Below, in pieces: positions 8,479-17,111 of a stretch of DNA of 36,181 nucleotides; the first letter of the stretch is position 1; every line of letters starts with the position of its first letter. The stretch lies in contig DATASA010000165.1 of assembly GCA_036269435.1 (NCBI GenBank), forward strand, positions 1 through 36,181, read 5' to 3'. Both the position numbers and the translations under genes were made by a program. Below the pieces are notes generated by a model, which was not told the origin of the DNA, did no database searches, and was given only the letters and a program-made list of their open reading frames with translations. The DNA comes from CADCTB01 sp036269435. Lineage in GTDB: Bacteria; Actinomycetota; Acidimicrobiia; Acidimicrobiales; AC-14.

Positions 8479-9921
8479 TCAGTGGATGCGCTGGAGGCGC
8501 AGCATGTCGGTGGTCGGGAGCGGCTCCTCGGGTGAGCCGACGAGAATGGCGACGACGTCGCCCTTCTGGGCCAGGCCGGCTTCCACGACCCGTTGAATCG
8601 CGAACCACACGATCTCCTCCGTGGTGCGCTGCGGCTCGATCACCATCGGCGTGATGCCCCAGGCGACCGAGAGCTGCCGCGCCGTCCGGGAATGTGGGGT
8701 CATGCCCAGCACGGGCACAATCGGTCGAAAGCGTGAGATGGCCCGGGCCGTCGCCCCGCTGTTGGTGCAGGCGATGATGACGACTGCCCCCGCGTCCTTC
8801 GCCGCCCGCCACGCCGCGGCCGAGATCGCCGCGGTGATCCGGTCCGACGCCGGGCGCCCCCGGGATTCGACGACTTGTTGGATGCCCCGCTCGCGTCCCC
8901 ACGTCTCGTAGTCGAACTCCCGTTCCGCCCGCACCGCGATGCGGGCCATCATGGCGACGGCGGCCACGGGGTCGTTGCCGATGGCCGTCTCGCCGGAGAG
9001 CATGAGCGCGCTGGTGCCGTCGAGCACGGCGTTGGCCACGTCGCTGACCTCGGCGCGGGTCGGGGTCGGGGCTCGCAGCATCGACTCCAGCATCTGGGTC
9101 GCGGTGATCACCGGGCGGCCGTAGGACACGCCGGTCGAGATGATCCGCTTCTGGTAGTGCGGCACGTCCTCCAGGGCACAGCGGATCCCGAGGTCGCCTC
9201 GGGCCACCATCACCCCGTCGGCCACCGCGATGACGTCCTCCAGCGCGTCGACCGCCTCCTGGGTCTCGATCTTGGCGACCAGCATGGGACCGTCGGAGCC
9301 GGTGGCGGCTCGCACCTGCTCCACGTCCGCGCCCGAGCGCACGAAGGAGATGGCCACGGCGTCGACATCGGCCGAGGCGATCTGCTCCAGCAGCTGCAGG
9401 TCCTCCGGCGTGGGTGCGACCAGGTGAAAGCGCGCCGCGGGCAGGGCCACCCCCGGACGGCCCATCAAGCGGCCTCCGGTCAGCACCCGGGCATGGGCGA
9501 CGTCGCCGGCGATCGTGTCGACTCGCAGCGCGCTGCCGCCGTCGCCGAGGGCCAGGCGGTCACCGACCTCGAGGCCGGACACCAGGTCCGGGTAGTCGAC
9601 GGCGATGCGGCGCCAGTCACTCGTCGTCCCGTTCGCTGCCGCCACCAGCTCGACCGGGTCGCCCTCGACGAGGTACACCTCGCCGTCGAAGCTGGCCGTG
9701 CGCACCTTGGGGCCGGGGAGGTCGACGAGCACACCGATCGTGGCCCTGGCGTCGTCAGCTGCCCTGCGCACTCTGCGGATGCGTTCGACGGTCTCCTCGA
9801 CCGGGCCGTGGGCCAGCGACAGCCGGGCCATGTCCATGCCTGCGCCGATCATCCCGGCGAGCACGGCGGGATCCTCCGACGCCGGCCCCACGGTGGCCAC
9901 GATCTTGGTCCTGCGCTCCAT
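8479..9921 (-). CDS. pyk: Divergent pyruvate kinase
   Basis: This 480-residue protein starts at ATG 9921 (MERRTKIVATVGPAS). It has the pyruvate kinase barrel, B domain and C-terminal domain: GPKVRT, LVAKIET (the catalytic Lys region), MVARGDLG, ITATQMLESM and TRAEVSDVANAVLDGT. The enzyme makes pyruvate and ATP from phosphoenolpyruvate and ADP in glycolysis. Unusually, the N-terminal RLNFSHG box reads RLSLAHG, changing the Asn and Ser that bind K+. DLPGPK carries Lys where K+-dependent enzymes have Glu, a mark of K+-independent enzymes. It is either an unusual active enzyme or a specialised paralogue. ACCCTA at 9930-9935 (TAGGGT on this strand) is a candidate -10 element 8 bases before the start. 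Confidence 0.88.
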   Translation of the reverse strand: MERRTKIVATVGPASEDPAVLAGMIGAGMDMARLSLAHGPVEETVERIRRVRRAADDARATIGVLVDLPGPKVRTASFDGEVYLVEGDPVELVAAANGTTSDWRRIAVDYPDLVSGLEVGDRLALGDGGSALRVDTIAGDVAHARVLTGGRLMGRPGVALPAARFHLVAPTPEDLQLLEQIASADVDAVAISFVRSGADVEQVRAATGSDGPMLVAKIETQEAVDALEDVIAVADGVMVARGDLGIRCALEDVPHYQKRIISTGVSYGRPVITATQMLESMLRAPTPTRAEVSDVANAVLDGTSALMLSGETAIGNDPVAAVAMMARIAVRAEREFDYETWGRERGIQQVVESRGRPASDRITAAISAAAWRAAKDAGAVVIIACTNSGATARAISRFRPIVPVLGMTPHSRTARQLSVAWGITPMVIEPQRTTEEIVWFAIQRVVEAGLAQKGDVVAILVGSPEEPLPTTDMLRLQRIH

Positions 9922-10006
9922 GGCGCCGAACCCTACGACGGCTCGCGGCGGGCGAGGGCCGCACCGGAAGATTGGCGAAAGGATCGTAGGGGGAGGAAAC
10001 GACCCG

Positions 10007-10663
10007 ATGTTGCTCCTCCGTGCCCCCGCCGTGTACCCGCCGCAGGGGGACACCTGGCTCCTCGCCGACGCGATGCGAGCCGAGGCGGTGTCGGCCGACA
10101 TGCGGGTGCTGGACCTCTGCGCGGGCAGCGGGGCGCTGGCCGTGGCCGCCGCCCGCCAGGGCGCAGTCGACCTGACCGCCATCGACATCTCGCGGCGGGC
10201 GGTGCTGTCGACCTGGATCAACACGCGCCTTCGCGGCCTCGACGTCCGCATTCTGCGCGGGGACCTGCTGGCGCCGGTGGCCGCTGAGCGGTTCGACCTG
10301 GTCCTGGCGAATCCGCCCTACGTCCTCGCCGCGGACGACCGGCTGCCGACCGGTGGCGCTGCCCGGTGCTGGGACGCGGGCAGGGACGGGCGGGCCGTGC
10401 TCGATCGGATCTGCGCCGGCGCCCCGGGTTTGCTCCGCCCCGGTGGCGTCCTGCTCGTCGTGTTCTCGGCGCTGTGCGGGGTCGATGCCACGCTCGACCA
10501 GCTGGCCGCGGCCGGCCTGGACGCCTCGGTGGTTTCCCGCACCATCGAGCCGTTCGGACCGGTGATGACGGCCCGGGCCGGTCTGCTGGAGGCCCGCGGC
10601 GTCATCCAGCCGGGCCAGCGGCACGAGGAACTGGTGGTGGTCCGTGGGCACGCGCCGGCCTGA
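10007..10663 (+). CDS. HemK/PrmC-like SAM-dependent methyltransferase
   Basis: This 218-residue protein starts at ATG 10007 after GGGGGAGGA. It has the SAM-binding motif I VLDLCAGSGALAVAAARQ and the catalytic NPPY motif in FDLVLANPPYVLA. That motif is typical of methyltransferases acting on amide nitrogen, such as the HemK2/Mtq2 type that modifies glutamine in release factors. It lacks the N-terminal domain of full PrmC, so it is the short type. It overlaps the CDGSH gene by 20 bp and faces the diiron gene. I recall these three families often being neighbours in actinobacteria, which suggests a shared redox or modification role, but the substrate is not known. Confidence 0.85.
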   Translation: MLLLRAPAVYPPQGDTWLLADAMRAEAVSADMRVLDLCAGSGALAVAAARQGAVDLTAIDISRRAVLSTWINTRLRGLDVRILRGDLLAPVAAERFDLVLANPPYVLAADDRLPTGGAARCWDAGRDGRAVLDRICAGAPGLLRPGGVLLVVFSALCGVDATLDQLAAAGLDASVVSRTIEPFGPVMTARAGLLEARGVIQPGQRHEELVVVRGHAPA

Positions 10664-10904
10664 GCCGTGGCCACCGTCGGCCGCGCCGGAGATTTCCGTG
10701 CCCGGCGCAGTGATCCTCGACCCCGGCGGGCCCATGCTGGTCCAGGGGCCGGTCGACTGTGTCCTGCCCGACGGCACACCAGTGCGTTCGGGGCGGCCCG
10801 TCGTCGCCATCTGCGCCTGCCGGCGCAGCAAGCGCTACCCCTTCTGCGACACCAGCCACCGGGAGCGGTCGAGGTCCCCCAGCGACCCCCGCAGCGAGGA
10901 CTGA
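10644..10904 (+). CDS. CDGSH-type iron-sulfur domain protein
   Basis: This small protein, up to 86 residues, carries CACRRSKRYPFCDTSH. That fits the CDGSH pattern C-x-C-x2-S-x3-P-x-C-D-x-x-H, whose three Cys and one His hold a labile 2Fe-2S cluster. The usual Gly after the Asp is Thr here. Such proteins act in electron transfer or iron and redox sensing. The long start GTG 10644 overlaps the methyltransferase gene. An in-frame GTG at 10698 would give a 68-residue protein beginning just before AVILDPGGPM, the usual domain start. Its last 70 bases overlap the convergent diiron gene. Confidence 0.82.
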   Translation: MGTRRPEPWPPSAAPEISVPGAVILDPGGPMLVQGPVDCVLPDGTPVRSGRPVVAICACRRSKRYPFCDTSHRERSRSPSDPRSED

Positions 10905-11926
10905 CCCGCTTTCCACGCGTCCATGAGGTGGGCGGCCAGGCGGTTCTCGAGGAGGGCGTCCACCTGGATGCCGAACACGACATCGGCGGCCAGGTCGGGC
11001 TCAGCGGCCAGCAGGGCGGCGACGACGCCGTGGCGCACGACCTGCTCGTGCACCGCGTCGGCCTCGACGTGCTCGTCGTAGAACGACCACCCGGCCGGGT
11101 CGTCGCCGTTGAGCCGTTTCACGGCCCGGGCCAGCCGGGCCGCACCGGGTGACGACGTGATCTCCACGCTGGCGAACTGGCCCACCAGCGCCCCCCGCAG
11201 GGAGCGGTGCAGGCCGAACAGGGACATGGCGTTGACGGTGGCGATCGTGACCGCCGGCACGACGTCGAGGTAGCGCCCGTAACCGGCGTCGAGGTCGAGG
11301 GCGGTCATCATCTCCGCGAACAGCCGGGCGTGGAGCCGCTCGCCCCGTCCCGCGCCGTACTCGTCGTGCTCGACGGTCACGAACGACGACTTGGCCTGGC
11401 CGTCCAGGCGGGGGATCACCCACGCCTGCGGGTCGGCCTCCTTCAGGTGGTACAGCGAGCGGTGGGCGACGTACTCCCGTAGCTGCTGGCGCGTGCCACG
11501 GTGAAGCAGGTGGTGCGACGGCCCGGCGCCGTCGACCTGCTCGACCAGCAGGGCTGCGATGGTGGCCTCGACATCGTCGCCGCCGGCCACGTCGGCGCGC
11601 AGGGCGGCGAGGAACGGCCGCTCCAGCTCCCGTCGGAACCGCAACAGGTCCGGGTCCCACTCGAGCTCGGCGTCGACCCCGGCGAAGGACCGGTAGTGCA
11701 GTTCGTAACAGAGGTAGAGGGCGAGCTGGAGGTCCTCGCCGTAGGGGTCGACCGTCTCCTCCGACGCCGAGGGCAGCCCGCCGGCGGGAGCCTTGACGGC
11801 CAGGACGTCCAGGACCGCGCCCGACAGGGGACCGCGAGGGCGCGGGAGGACACGGGCGGCCGAAGAGTGGGAGATGCACGGATCCGTTCCCGCACCGACG
11901 GCACCGGAAACGGCCCGGTGGATCAC
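10835..11926 (-). CDS. Iron-containing redox enzyme family protein (haem-oxygenase-like diiron fold)
   Basis: This 363-residue helical protein has candidate metal ligands spread as in haem-oxygenase-like diiron oxidases: YELHYRSF, EHDEYGAGRGERLHARLF and FYDEHVEADAVHEQ. Members oxidise diverse small substrates with a non-haem diiron centre. The annotated start is GTG 11926; the first 30 or so residues look non-conserved, so the true start may be further in. The 3' end overlaps the CDGSH gene tail to tail. That 2Fe-2S protein could be its electron donor, which is inference from position. The substrate cannot be predicted. Confidence 0.82.
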   Translation of the reverse strand: MIHRAVSGAVGAGTDPCISHSSAARVLPRPRGPLSGAVLDVLAVKAPAGGLPSASEETVDPYGEDLQLALYLCYELHYRSFAGVDAELEWDPDLLRFRRELERPFLAALRADVAGGDDVEATIAALLVEQVDGAGPSHHLLHRGTRQQLREYVAHRSLYHLKEADPQAWVIPRLDGQAKSSFVTVEHDEYGAGRGERLHARLFAEMMTALDLDAGYGRYLDVVPAVTIATVNAMSLFGLHRSLRGALVGQFASVEITSSPGAARLARAVKRLNGDDPAGWSFYDEHVEADAVHEQVVRHGVVAALLAAEPDLAADVVFGIQVDALLENRLAAHLMDAWKAGQSSLRGSLGDLDRSRWLVSQKG

Positions 11927-11993
11927 CCCGGGCCGACCGGGCGCCTCCCGCGTGTCCGCCGTCCGGCGGGGCCCGGTTCGGCCGGCACCTGAG

Positions 11994-11999
11994 TAGCGT
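11994..11999 (+). promoter_or_regulatory. Candidate -10 element (TAGCGT), leaderless TerB-like gene
   Basis: TAGCGT is followed by exactly 7 bases and then ATG 12007, with no ribosome site between. This is the expected geometry for a leaderless actinobacterial transcript. It is identical in sequence and spacing to the site before the ABC exporter operon. Confidence 0.5.
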
Positions 12000-12006
12000 T
12001 GTCGGC

Positions 12007-12486
12007 ATGGACGCTCACCTGGTCGGCAGCACCTGGTCGGTGCTCGAGATGTGGGATTTCTCCACGGAGGCCGACCAGGCCGCGCTGCTCGAGTACTTCA
12101 AGGCCTTGATCGTCTGCTGCAACGCCGACCGCAACCTCACCGACGAGGAGCGGGAGTGGTGCATCGGCTACTGCGCGGCGAGCGGGGGCACCGAGGAGAC
12201 GCTGGAGGCCTTGCAGGCCTACACCGGGGACGAGGAGGTGGCCGAGGTCATCGGCCGCGGCCAGCCGCAGGCCGCAGCCCACCGACGGCTGATCTACGAC
12301 GCGATCCGGGCCGCGTCGTCCGACGGCGACTACAACGAGGCCGAGCGGGCCACCGTCCGCAAGATGGCGGCCGAGGTGGGCGTGACCCAGGCCGAGGTGG
12401 CCGAGTTCGAGGAGCTCTATGCCGACGACCAGCGGCTCAAGGACCGGCGCATCAGCCTCGTGATCCCGGTCGGCACGCCCCACTGA
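12007..12486 (+). CDS. TerB-like helical protein
   Basis: This 159-residue, acidic, all-helical protein contains two repeats of the kind seen in TerB/TerB-like domains: ALIVCCNADRNLTDEEREW and AIRAASSDGDYNEAERATV. Each has an aspartate-rich loop between helices. In tellurite-resistance TerB such acidic residues bind metal, but many single-copy homologues have no known role. The start is ATG 12007 with no Shine-Dalgarno, in line with leaderless translation. It is divergent from the diiron gene and 25 bp before the hydrolase gene, with which it may be co-transcribed. Confidence 0.72.
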   Translation: MDAHLVGSTWSVLEMWDFSTEADQAALLEYFKALIVCCNADRNLTDEEREWCIGYCAASGGTEETLEALQAYTGDEEVAEVIGRGQPQAAAHRRLIYDAIRAASSDGDYNEAERATVRKMAAEVGVTQAEVAEFEELYADDQRLKDRRISLVIPVGTPH

Positions 12487-12511
12487 GCCGGCCGGGAGAA
12501 CCGGCCCGGGG

Positions 12512-13333
12512 ATGAGCGCCCGGTCCCGGGTCGTGCGGTTCGGGTTCGGGCGCATCGGGTTCGGCGTCGGGCGGCGGCGCCTGGTCGTCTCCTACGGACG
12601 GGGGCGCGCCCAGACGGCCGAGCTGTTCCGACCGGCCGGTCCGGGCCCGCATCCCGTGGTTGTCGTGCTCCACGGCGGCTTTTGGCAGGCCGCCTTCGGC
12701 CGGGGCCTGATGACCGCGACGTGCGTCCGCCTGGCCGAGTGCGGCTACGCGGCCTGGAATCTGGAGTACCGGCGGATGGGCCTCGGGGGCGGCTGGCCGG
12801 CGACGTTCGAGGACGTCGCCGCCGGAATCGACGCCTTGGCCGACGTGGCGGGCGTCGACCTCGACCTCGGCCGCGTCACCACCCTCGGCCACTCCGCCGG
12901 GGGGCAGCTCGCCCTGTGGGCGGCCGCTCGCCCCGGCCTGCCCGCGGGAGCACCGGGCGCCTCGCCGAGGGTGGTCGCCGCCGGCGCCGTCTCCTTGGCC
13001 GGAGTACTCGACCTGGTGGGCGCGGCCGAGCATGGGGTCGGCGGTGGGGCCGTGACCCAGCTGCTCGGCGGAGGGCCGGACGCCGTCGCCGAACGGTACG
13101 CGCTGGCGTCGCCCATGGCCCGGCTGCCACTGCGCGTGCCGCAACTCCTCGTCCACGGCGAGCGGGACCGCCACGTCCCGGTCGACATCAGCCGCCGCTA
13201 CGCCGATGCGGCCCGGGCCGCAGGGGACGACCTCGAGCTGGTCACGCCGCCGGCGGTCGCCCACATGGAGCTCATCGACCCCGACTCGCCGACCTGGACC
13301 GTCGTCGTCGACTGGCTGAACCGCCGGCGCTGA
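12512..13333 (+). CDS. Alpha/beta hydrolase, esterase/kynurenine formamidase-like
   Basis: This 273-residue alpha/beta hydrolase has the oxyanion motif HGGFW and the nucleophile elbow GHSAGG. A candidate acid lies in HGERDRHVP and a His in VAHMELID, so the triad looks complete. HGG[FW]W with GHSAGG is typical of the hormone-sensitive-lipase and kynurenine-formamidase-like groups, which cleave small esters or N-formyl amides. There is no signal peptide, so it is cytoplasmic. The ATG at 12512 follows GGGAGAACC at slightly long spacing. The substrate is undetermined; no tryptophan-catabolism genes are nearby. Confidence 0.85.
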   Translation: MSARSRVVRFGFGRIGFGVGRRRLVVSYGRGRAQTAELFRPAGPGPHPVVVVLHGGFWQAAFGRGLMTATCVRLAECGYAAWNLEYRRMGLGGGWPATFEDVAAGIDALADVAGVDLDLGRVTTLGHSAGGQLALWAAARPGLPAGAPGASPRVVAAGAVSLAGVLDLVGAAEHGVGGGAVTQLLGGGPDAVAERYALASPMARLPLRVPQLLVHGERDRHVPVDISRRYADAARAAGDDLELVTPPAVAHMELIDPDSPTWTVVVDWLNRRR

Positions 13334-13406
13334 GCGGCGCGGGTCTTGCCCACGGAGCGGCAGCTGGCGCGCCAGGGGTGCATACCCGATCTGCCAGGCT
13401 CTGCCC

Positions 13407-15247
13407 ATGCCCGCACCGCTCGTCCCCCGCCAGGTCCTGTTCGGCAACCCGGAGCGGATCAGTCCCCGCATCTCGCCCGACGGCACGCGGATGGCTTGGA
13501 TCGCGCCGGACGACGGCGTCCTCAACGTCTGGGTGGGCGCGGTGGGTGCGGACCTGTCGGAGGCGAAGGCCGTGACGGCCGACCGCGACCGGGGCATCCG
13601 GTCGTACTTCTGGGCCCACGACAACCGCCACCTGTTGTACATCCAGGACGTCGGCGGCGACGAGGACTGGCACCTGTTCGACGTCGACCTCGACGGCGGT
13701 GGCATCCGTGACCTCACCCCGTTCGAGGGGATCCAGGCCCGGGTCGAAGACGCCGACAAGCAGTTCCCCGACACGATCCTGGTCGGCCTGAACCGTGACA
13801 ACCCCGAGCTCCACGACGTCTACCGGCTGGACCTGCCGAGCGGCGAGCTGGAGCGGATCGTCGAGAACCCGGGGTTCATCGGCTTCCTCGCCGATGCCGA
13901 GTTCGCAGTCCGGGCGGGCATCGCGCCGCTGCCCGACGGCGGCATGGTCGTGATGGTCCGCGACACCGTCGACGAGGAGTGGCGCCCGCTCCTGCAGTAC
14001 GGCCAGGACGACGCCTTGACCACCGAGCCGGTGGCCTTCACCCTCGACGGCACCGGGCTGTGGGTCATCTCCTCGGTGGGGGCCAACGCCGGGCGACTGG
14101 TGAAGTTGGACATCGCTTCCGGCGAGTCGGAGGTGGTGGCCGAGGATCCCCAGTACGACGTTGCCGGCGTGCGCCTCCACCCCGACACGCGCGAGCCCCA
14201 GCTCGTCACCTACGTCAAGGAACGAGCCGATTACCAGGTGCTCGACCCGGCCATCGCCGGCGACCTGGCCGCGCTGCGCTCCGTCGACCCCGGCGACCTG
14301 AGCCTGGTCGGCCACGACGACGCCGACCGGACGTGGCTCGCCGCGTACGTGAACGACGACGGGCCGATCCGCTACTACGCCTACGACCGGGACTCGGAGA
14401 AGGCGACGTTCCTCTTCGAACACCAGCCGGCCCTCTCGAACTACGAGCTGGCCAAGATGGAGCCCTTCTCCTTCACCGCCCGCGACGGCCTCACGATCCA
14501 CGGTTACCTGACCTTCCCCGCTGGCGAGGGCCGGAGCGGGCTGCCCGCGGTCCTCAACGTGCACGGCGGCCCGTGGGCACGCGACACCTGGGGATTCAAC
14601 GCCGAGGCGCAGTGGCTGGCCAACCGGGGCTACCTCTGCATCCAGGTCAACTTCCGGGGCTCGACCGGATACGGCAAGGACTTCGTCAACGCCGGCGACC
14701 GGGAGTGGGGGGCCAAGATGCACGACGACCTCTTGGACGCGGTCGCCTGGGTGGTCGACCAGGGCTACGCCGACCGGCAACGGGTGGCGATCTACGGCGG
14801 GTCGTACGGGGGGTACGCCGCGTTGGTCGGCGCCGCCTTCACGCCCGACGTGTTCGCCTGTGCGGTCGACATCGTCGGTCCGTCGAACTCAAGACGCTCA
14901 TCGAGTCCATCCCGGCCTACTGGGCGCCGATGATCGCCCAGTTCCACACCCGTGTCGGCAACCCCGACACCGAGGAGGCCTTCATGTGGGAGCGCTCCCC
15001 GCTGTCGCGGGCGGGCGACATCCGCATCCCGCTGCTCATCGCCCAGGGCGCCAACGACCCCCGGGTCAAGCAGGCCGAGGCCGAGCAGATCGTCGCCGCC
15101 CTCACCGCCAAGGGCATCGACCACGAGTACCTGCTGTTCCCGGACGAGGGCCACGGCTTCGCCAAGCCCGAGAACCGGCTGAGGTTCTTCGCCGCGGCCG
15201 AGCGCTTCCTGGCCAAGCACCTCGGCGGCCGGTTCGAGGCGGAGTGA
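13407..15247 (+). pseudogene. S9 family prolyl oligopeptidase-like peptidase, broken by a -1 frameshift
   Basis: An N-terminal beta-propeller (GNPERISPRISPDGTRMAWI ...) is followed by an alpha/beta hydrolase domain with the nucleophile motif YGGSYGGYA (Ser about residue 466). At about 14886-14890 the frame breaks. The first frame ends in VDIVGPSN plus junk and stops at 14933. The protein continues in another frame with LKTLIESIPAYWAPMIAQF, then the Asp region QGANDPRV and the His region DEGHGFAKPEN, ending at 15247. One extra C after AAC would restore a normal enzyme of about 614 residues. The break splits the catalytic triad, so the gene as written is inactive. Everything else is intact, so sequencing error or very recent decay is likely. 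Confidence 0.9.
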
Positions 15248-15260
15248 GACGAGTCGCGCC

Positions 15261-16166
15261 GTGACGCCACCGACGGGTACGCAGTACCGCATCGCCTCGG
15301 ACGACCAGGAGGTGACGGTGGTCGAGGTCGGTGCCGGGCTGAGGACGTACACCGCGGGCGGAGTGGACGTGCTGGACGGCTACGGCGAGGACGAGCGGTG
15401 CGCCGGCGGACGCGGCCAGCTCCTGCTGCCCTGGCCCAACCGGATCCGCGACGGCCGCTACCGCTTCGACGGCGAGGATCAGCAGCTGGCCCTGACCGAG
15501 CCTTCGCGGCACAACGCGAGCCACGGCCTGGCCCGGTGGATGAACTGGACCGCGGCGGTGCACGAGCCCGACCGGGTGGTGATGGAGCTCGTGCTGCACG
15601 CCCAACCCGGCTACCCCTTCGTCCTCGGGCTCTCCGTGGAGTACCGGGTGGGCGTCGCCGGGCTCTCCGTCGCCACGACCGCGACCAATCTCGGCGACCG
15701 GCCCTGCCCGTACGGCGCAGGCGCTCACCCGTACCTCACCGTCGGCACCGACCTGGTCGACGACGCCGTCCTCGAGGCGCCGGGGAGCTCGTGGCTGCAG
15801 GCGGACGACCGGGGCATCCCGGTCGGTTCGGCGCCGGTCGCCGGCACGCCGTTCGACTTCCGCCGGGCCCGTCCCATCGCCGACCTCGTGCTCGACACGG
15901 CCTTCACCGGCTTGGAGGGCGACGAAGTCGTGCTGGCCGACGCGGCCGGCGAGCGCCGGGTGACGCTGTGGCTGGACGCGTCGTACCGCTGGTTGATGCT
16001 CTTCACCGGCGACACGCTGGAGCCGGCACGCCGGCGGCGGGGGTTGGCGGTCGAGCCCATGACCTGCCCGCCGAACGCATTCGCTACCGGCGAGGGGGTG
16101 CGGGTGCTGGAGCCGGGCGAGGCGTGGACGACGATGTGGGGGCTGCGGCCAGCCCGAGCGCGCTGA
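15261..16166 (+). CDS. Aldose 1-epimerase (GalM-like)
   Basis: This 301-residue protein has galactose mutarotase landmarks: LLPWPNRIRDGRY, the first His in HNASHGL, the catalytic His in GAGAHPYLTV and the catalytic Glu in LAVEPMTCPPNAF. It interconverts alpha and beta anomers of aldoses or related sugars in the cytoplasm. The start GTG 15261 lies 14 bp after the peptidase gene, so co-transcription is likely. Its final 83 bases overlap the tail of the convergent DUF998 gene. The preferred sugar cannot be told. Confidence 0.88.
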   Translation: MTPPTGTQYRIASDDQEVTVVEVGAGLRTYTAGGVDVLDGYGEDERCAGGRGQLLLPWPNRIRDGRYRFDGEDQQLALTEPSRHNASHGLARWMNWTAAVHEPDRVVMELVLHAQPGYPFVLGLSVEYRVGVAGLSVATTATNLGDRPCPYGAGAHPYLTVGTDLVDDAVLEAPGSSWLQADDRGIPVGSAPVAGTPFDFRRARPIADLVLDTAFTGLEGDEVVLADAAGERRVTLWLDASYRWLMLFTGDTLEPARRRRGLAVEPMTCPPNAFATGEGVRVLEPGEAWTTMWGLRPARAR

Positions 16167-16644
16167 CCGCCACCCATGCCTGGGCGACCGTCAAGCCCGT
16201 CCGCTGCAGCAGGCCGTCCCGGTCCACCATCGTCGTCGCCAGCAGGCACGCGCCGGCGACGACCCCGGCGCCGACCGCGATCGCTCGCCGGGCCGGGCCG
16301 GCTTCGGATCGAGAAAGGACGAGCGGGATGGCGGCGAGGGTCACGTAGCCCAGCGCGGCGCAGGCGCCATGGGCGGTGTCGTGTCCGGAACCCAGGGGCA
16401 CGAGGGCGACGGCCAGTGTGGTGAGGCCGTTGGCCGCGGCGAGGGCCCACGCAGCTCGCGGGCGGAGGGCGGCGCCGTACAGGGCCATCCCGCCGGCGAG
16501 CACGACCAGCCCGGCGGTCATGGCCGGCCGGGTGGGCGCGCCCACGGCGGCCAGGCGGCTGATGGCGGTACGCGTCGGGTCGTAGCCGTCGGCCGTCGCG
16601 CCGAGCACGGCCCAGCTGGTGACGAAGGCGACCGGCCCGACCAC
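16084..16644 (-). CDS. DUF998-family membrane protein
   Basis: The 186-residue product has about six hydrophobic segments. Between the first two it carries DPTRTAISRLAAVGAPTRP, the conserved loop of DUF998 proteins (role unknown). A GSGHDTAHGACAALGYV segment is also typical. The GTG at 16644 starts inside what looks like conserved sequence (WRRLAAAGGVVGPVAFVTSW), so a CTG about 13 codons upstream may be the real start. The last 25 or so codons, Pro/Ala/Ser-rich, overlap the epimerase gene tail to tail. Confidence 0.78.
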   Translation of the reverse strand: MVGPVAFVTSWAVLGATADGYDPTRTAISRLAAVGAPTRPAMTAGLVVLAGGMALYGAALRPRAAWALAAANGLTTLAVALVPLGSGHDTAHGACAALGYVTLAAIPLVLSRSEAGPARRAIAVGAGVVAGACLLATTMVDRDGLLQRTGLTVAQAWVAVSALGLAAAPTSSSTPRPAPAPAPPRR

Positions 16645-16715
16645 GCCGCCCGCAGCGGCCAGCCGTCGCCAGGGCGGGGTCGGTGTCAGCGTCGGGATGG
16701 CCCGACGGTGCGGAA

Positions 16716-16922
16716 CTATCGGCTGACCAGGCTGGCCAGGGCCCAGACCGCGGCCACGCCGCCGATCCCGATCATCAGCGCGCTGCGTCCGGTCGGGGCC
16801 CGCTCGAGCTCACCCTTCTTGACGTCCTTGGGGGGGCGGACGAGGGCCAGGCCGTTGCCGAAGACGAGGGCGGCCCCGAGGGCGAGGACGAGGAACGGCA
16901 GGAGGTTGTCGCCGAGGAGCAC
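16716..16922 (-). CDS. Small two-helix membrane protein
   Basis: This 68-residue protein has two hydrophobic segments (about 5-26 and 48-66) joined by a basic loop, RPPKDVKKGELERAPTGR. I do not recognise the family. The GTG at 16922 is preceded on this strand by TAACTT exactly 6 bases upstream and no ribosome site, which favours leaderless expression. The 190 bases upstream, up to the next gene, hold no gene. Confidence 0.65.
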   Translation of the reverse strand: MLLGDNLLPFLVLALGAALVFGNGLALVRPPKDVKKGELERAPTGRSALMIGIGGVAAVWALASLVSR

Positions 16923-16928
16923 ACGCAG

Positions 16929-16934
16929 AAGTTA
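16929..16934 (-). promoter_or_regulatory. Candidate -10 element (TAACTT), leaderless small membrane protein gene
   Basis: On the minus strand TAACTT lies 6 bases before GTG 16922. It fits TANNNT and the spacing expected when transcription begins at the start codon. Confidence 0.35.
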
Positions 16935-17067
16935 GCGGCGGCGGGCCTCAAGTTCGCCGCGGTGGCTGACGACAGAAGGCCTACCCCGACGCAGACGGCG
17001 GCGGGGCCGGGACCTCCCAAGGTCGTTCAGCGCTCCTCGACAGGTGCAGAACCCCCCCGGCTCCCCG

Positions 17068-17103
17068 CTGTCGCGTCGGCCAGGAAAGCCTGTCGCGTCG
17101 GCC
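17068..17103. repeat. 14-bp direct repeat pair
   Basis: CTGTCGCGTCGGCC occurs at 17068-17081 and again at 17090-17103, separated by 8 bases. It lies just beyond the stop of the 82-residue helical-protein gene. No function is evident. Confidence 0.6.
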
Positions 17104-17111
17104 GCTGCTGC

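Noticed and set aside
14880..14900. Programmed -1 frameshift in the S9 peptidase gene
   Set aside because: No slippery heptamer or strong downstream structure was seen. S9 peptidases are not known to use frameshifting, so a base loss is simpler.
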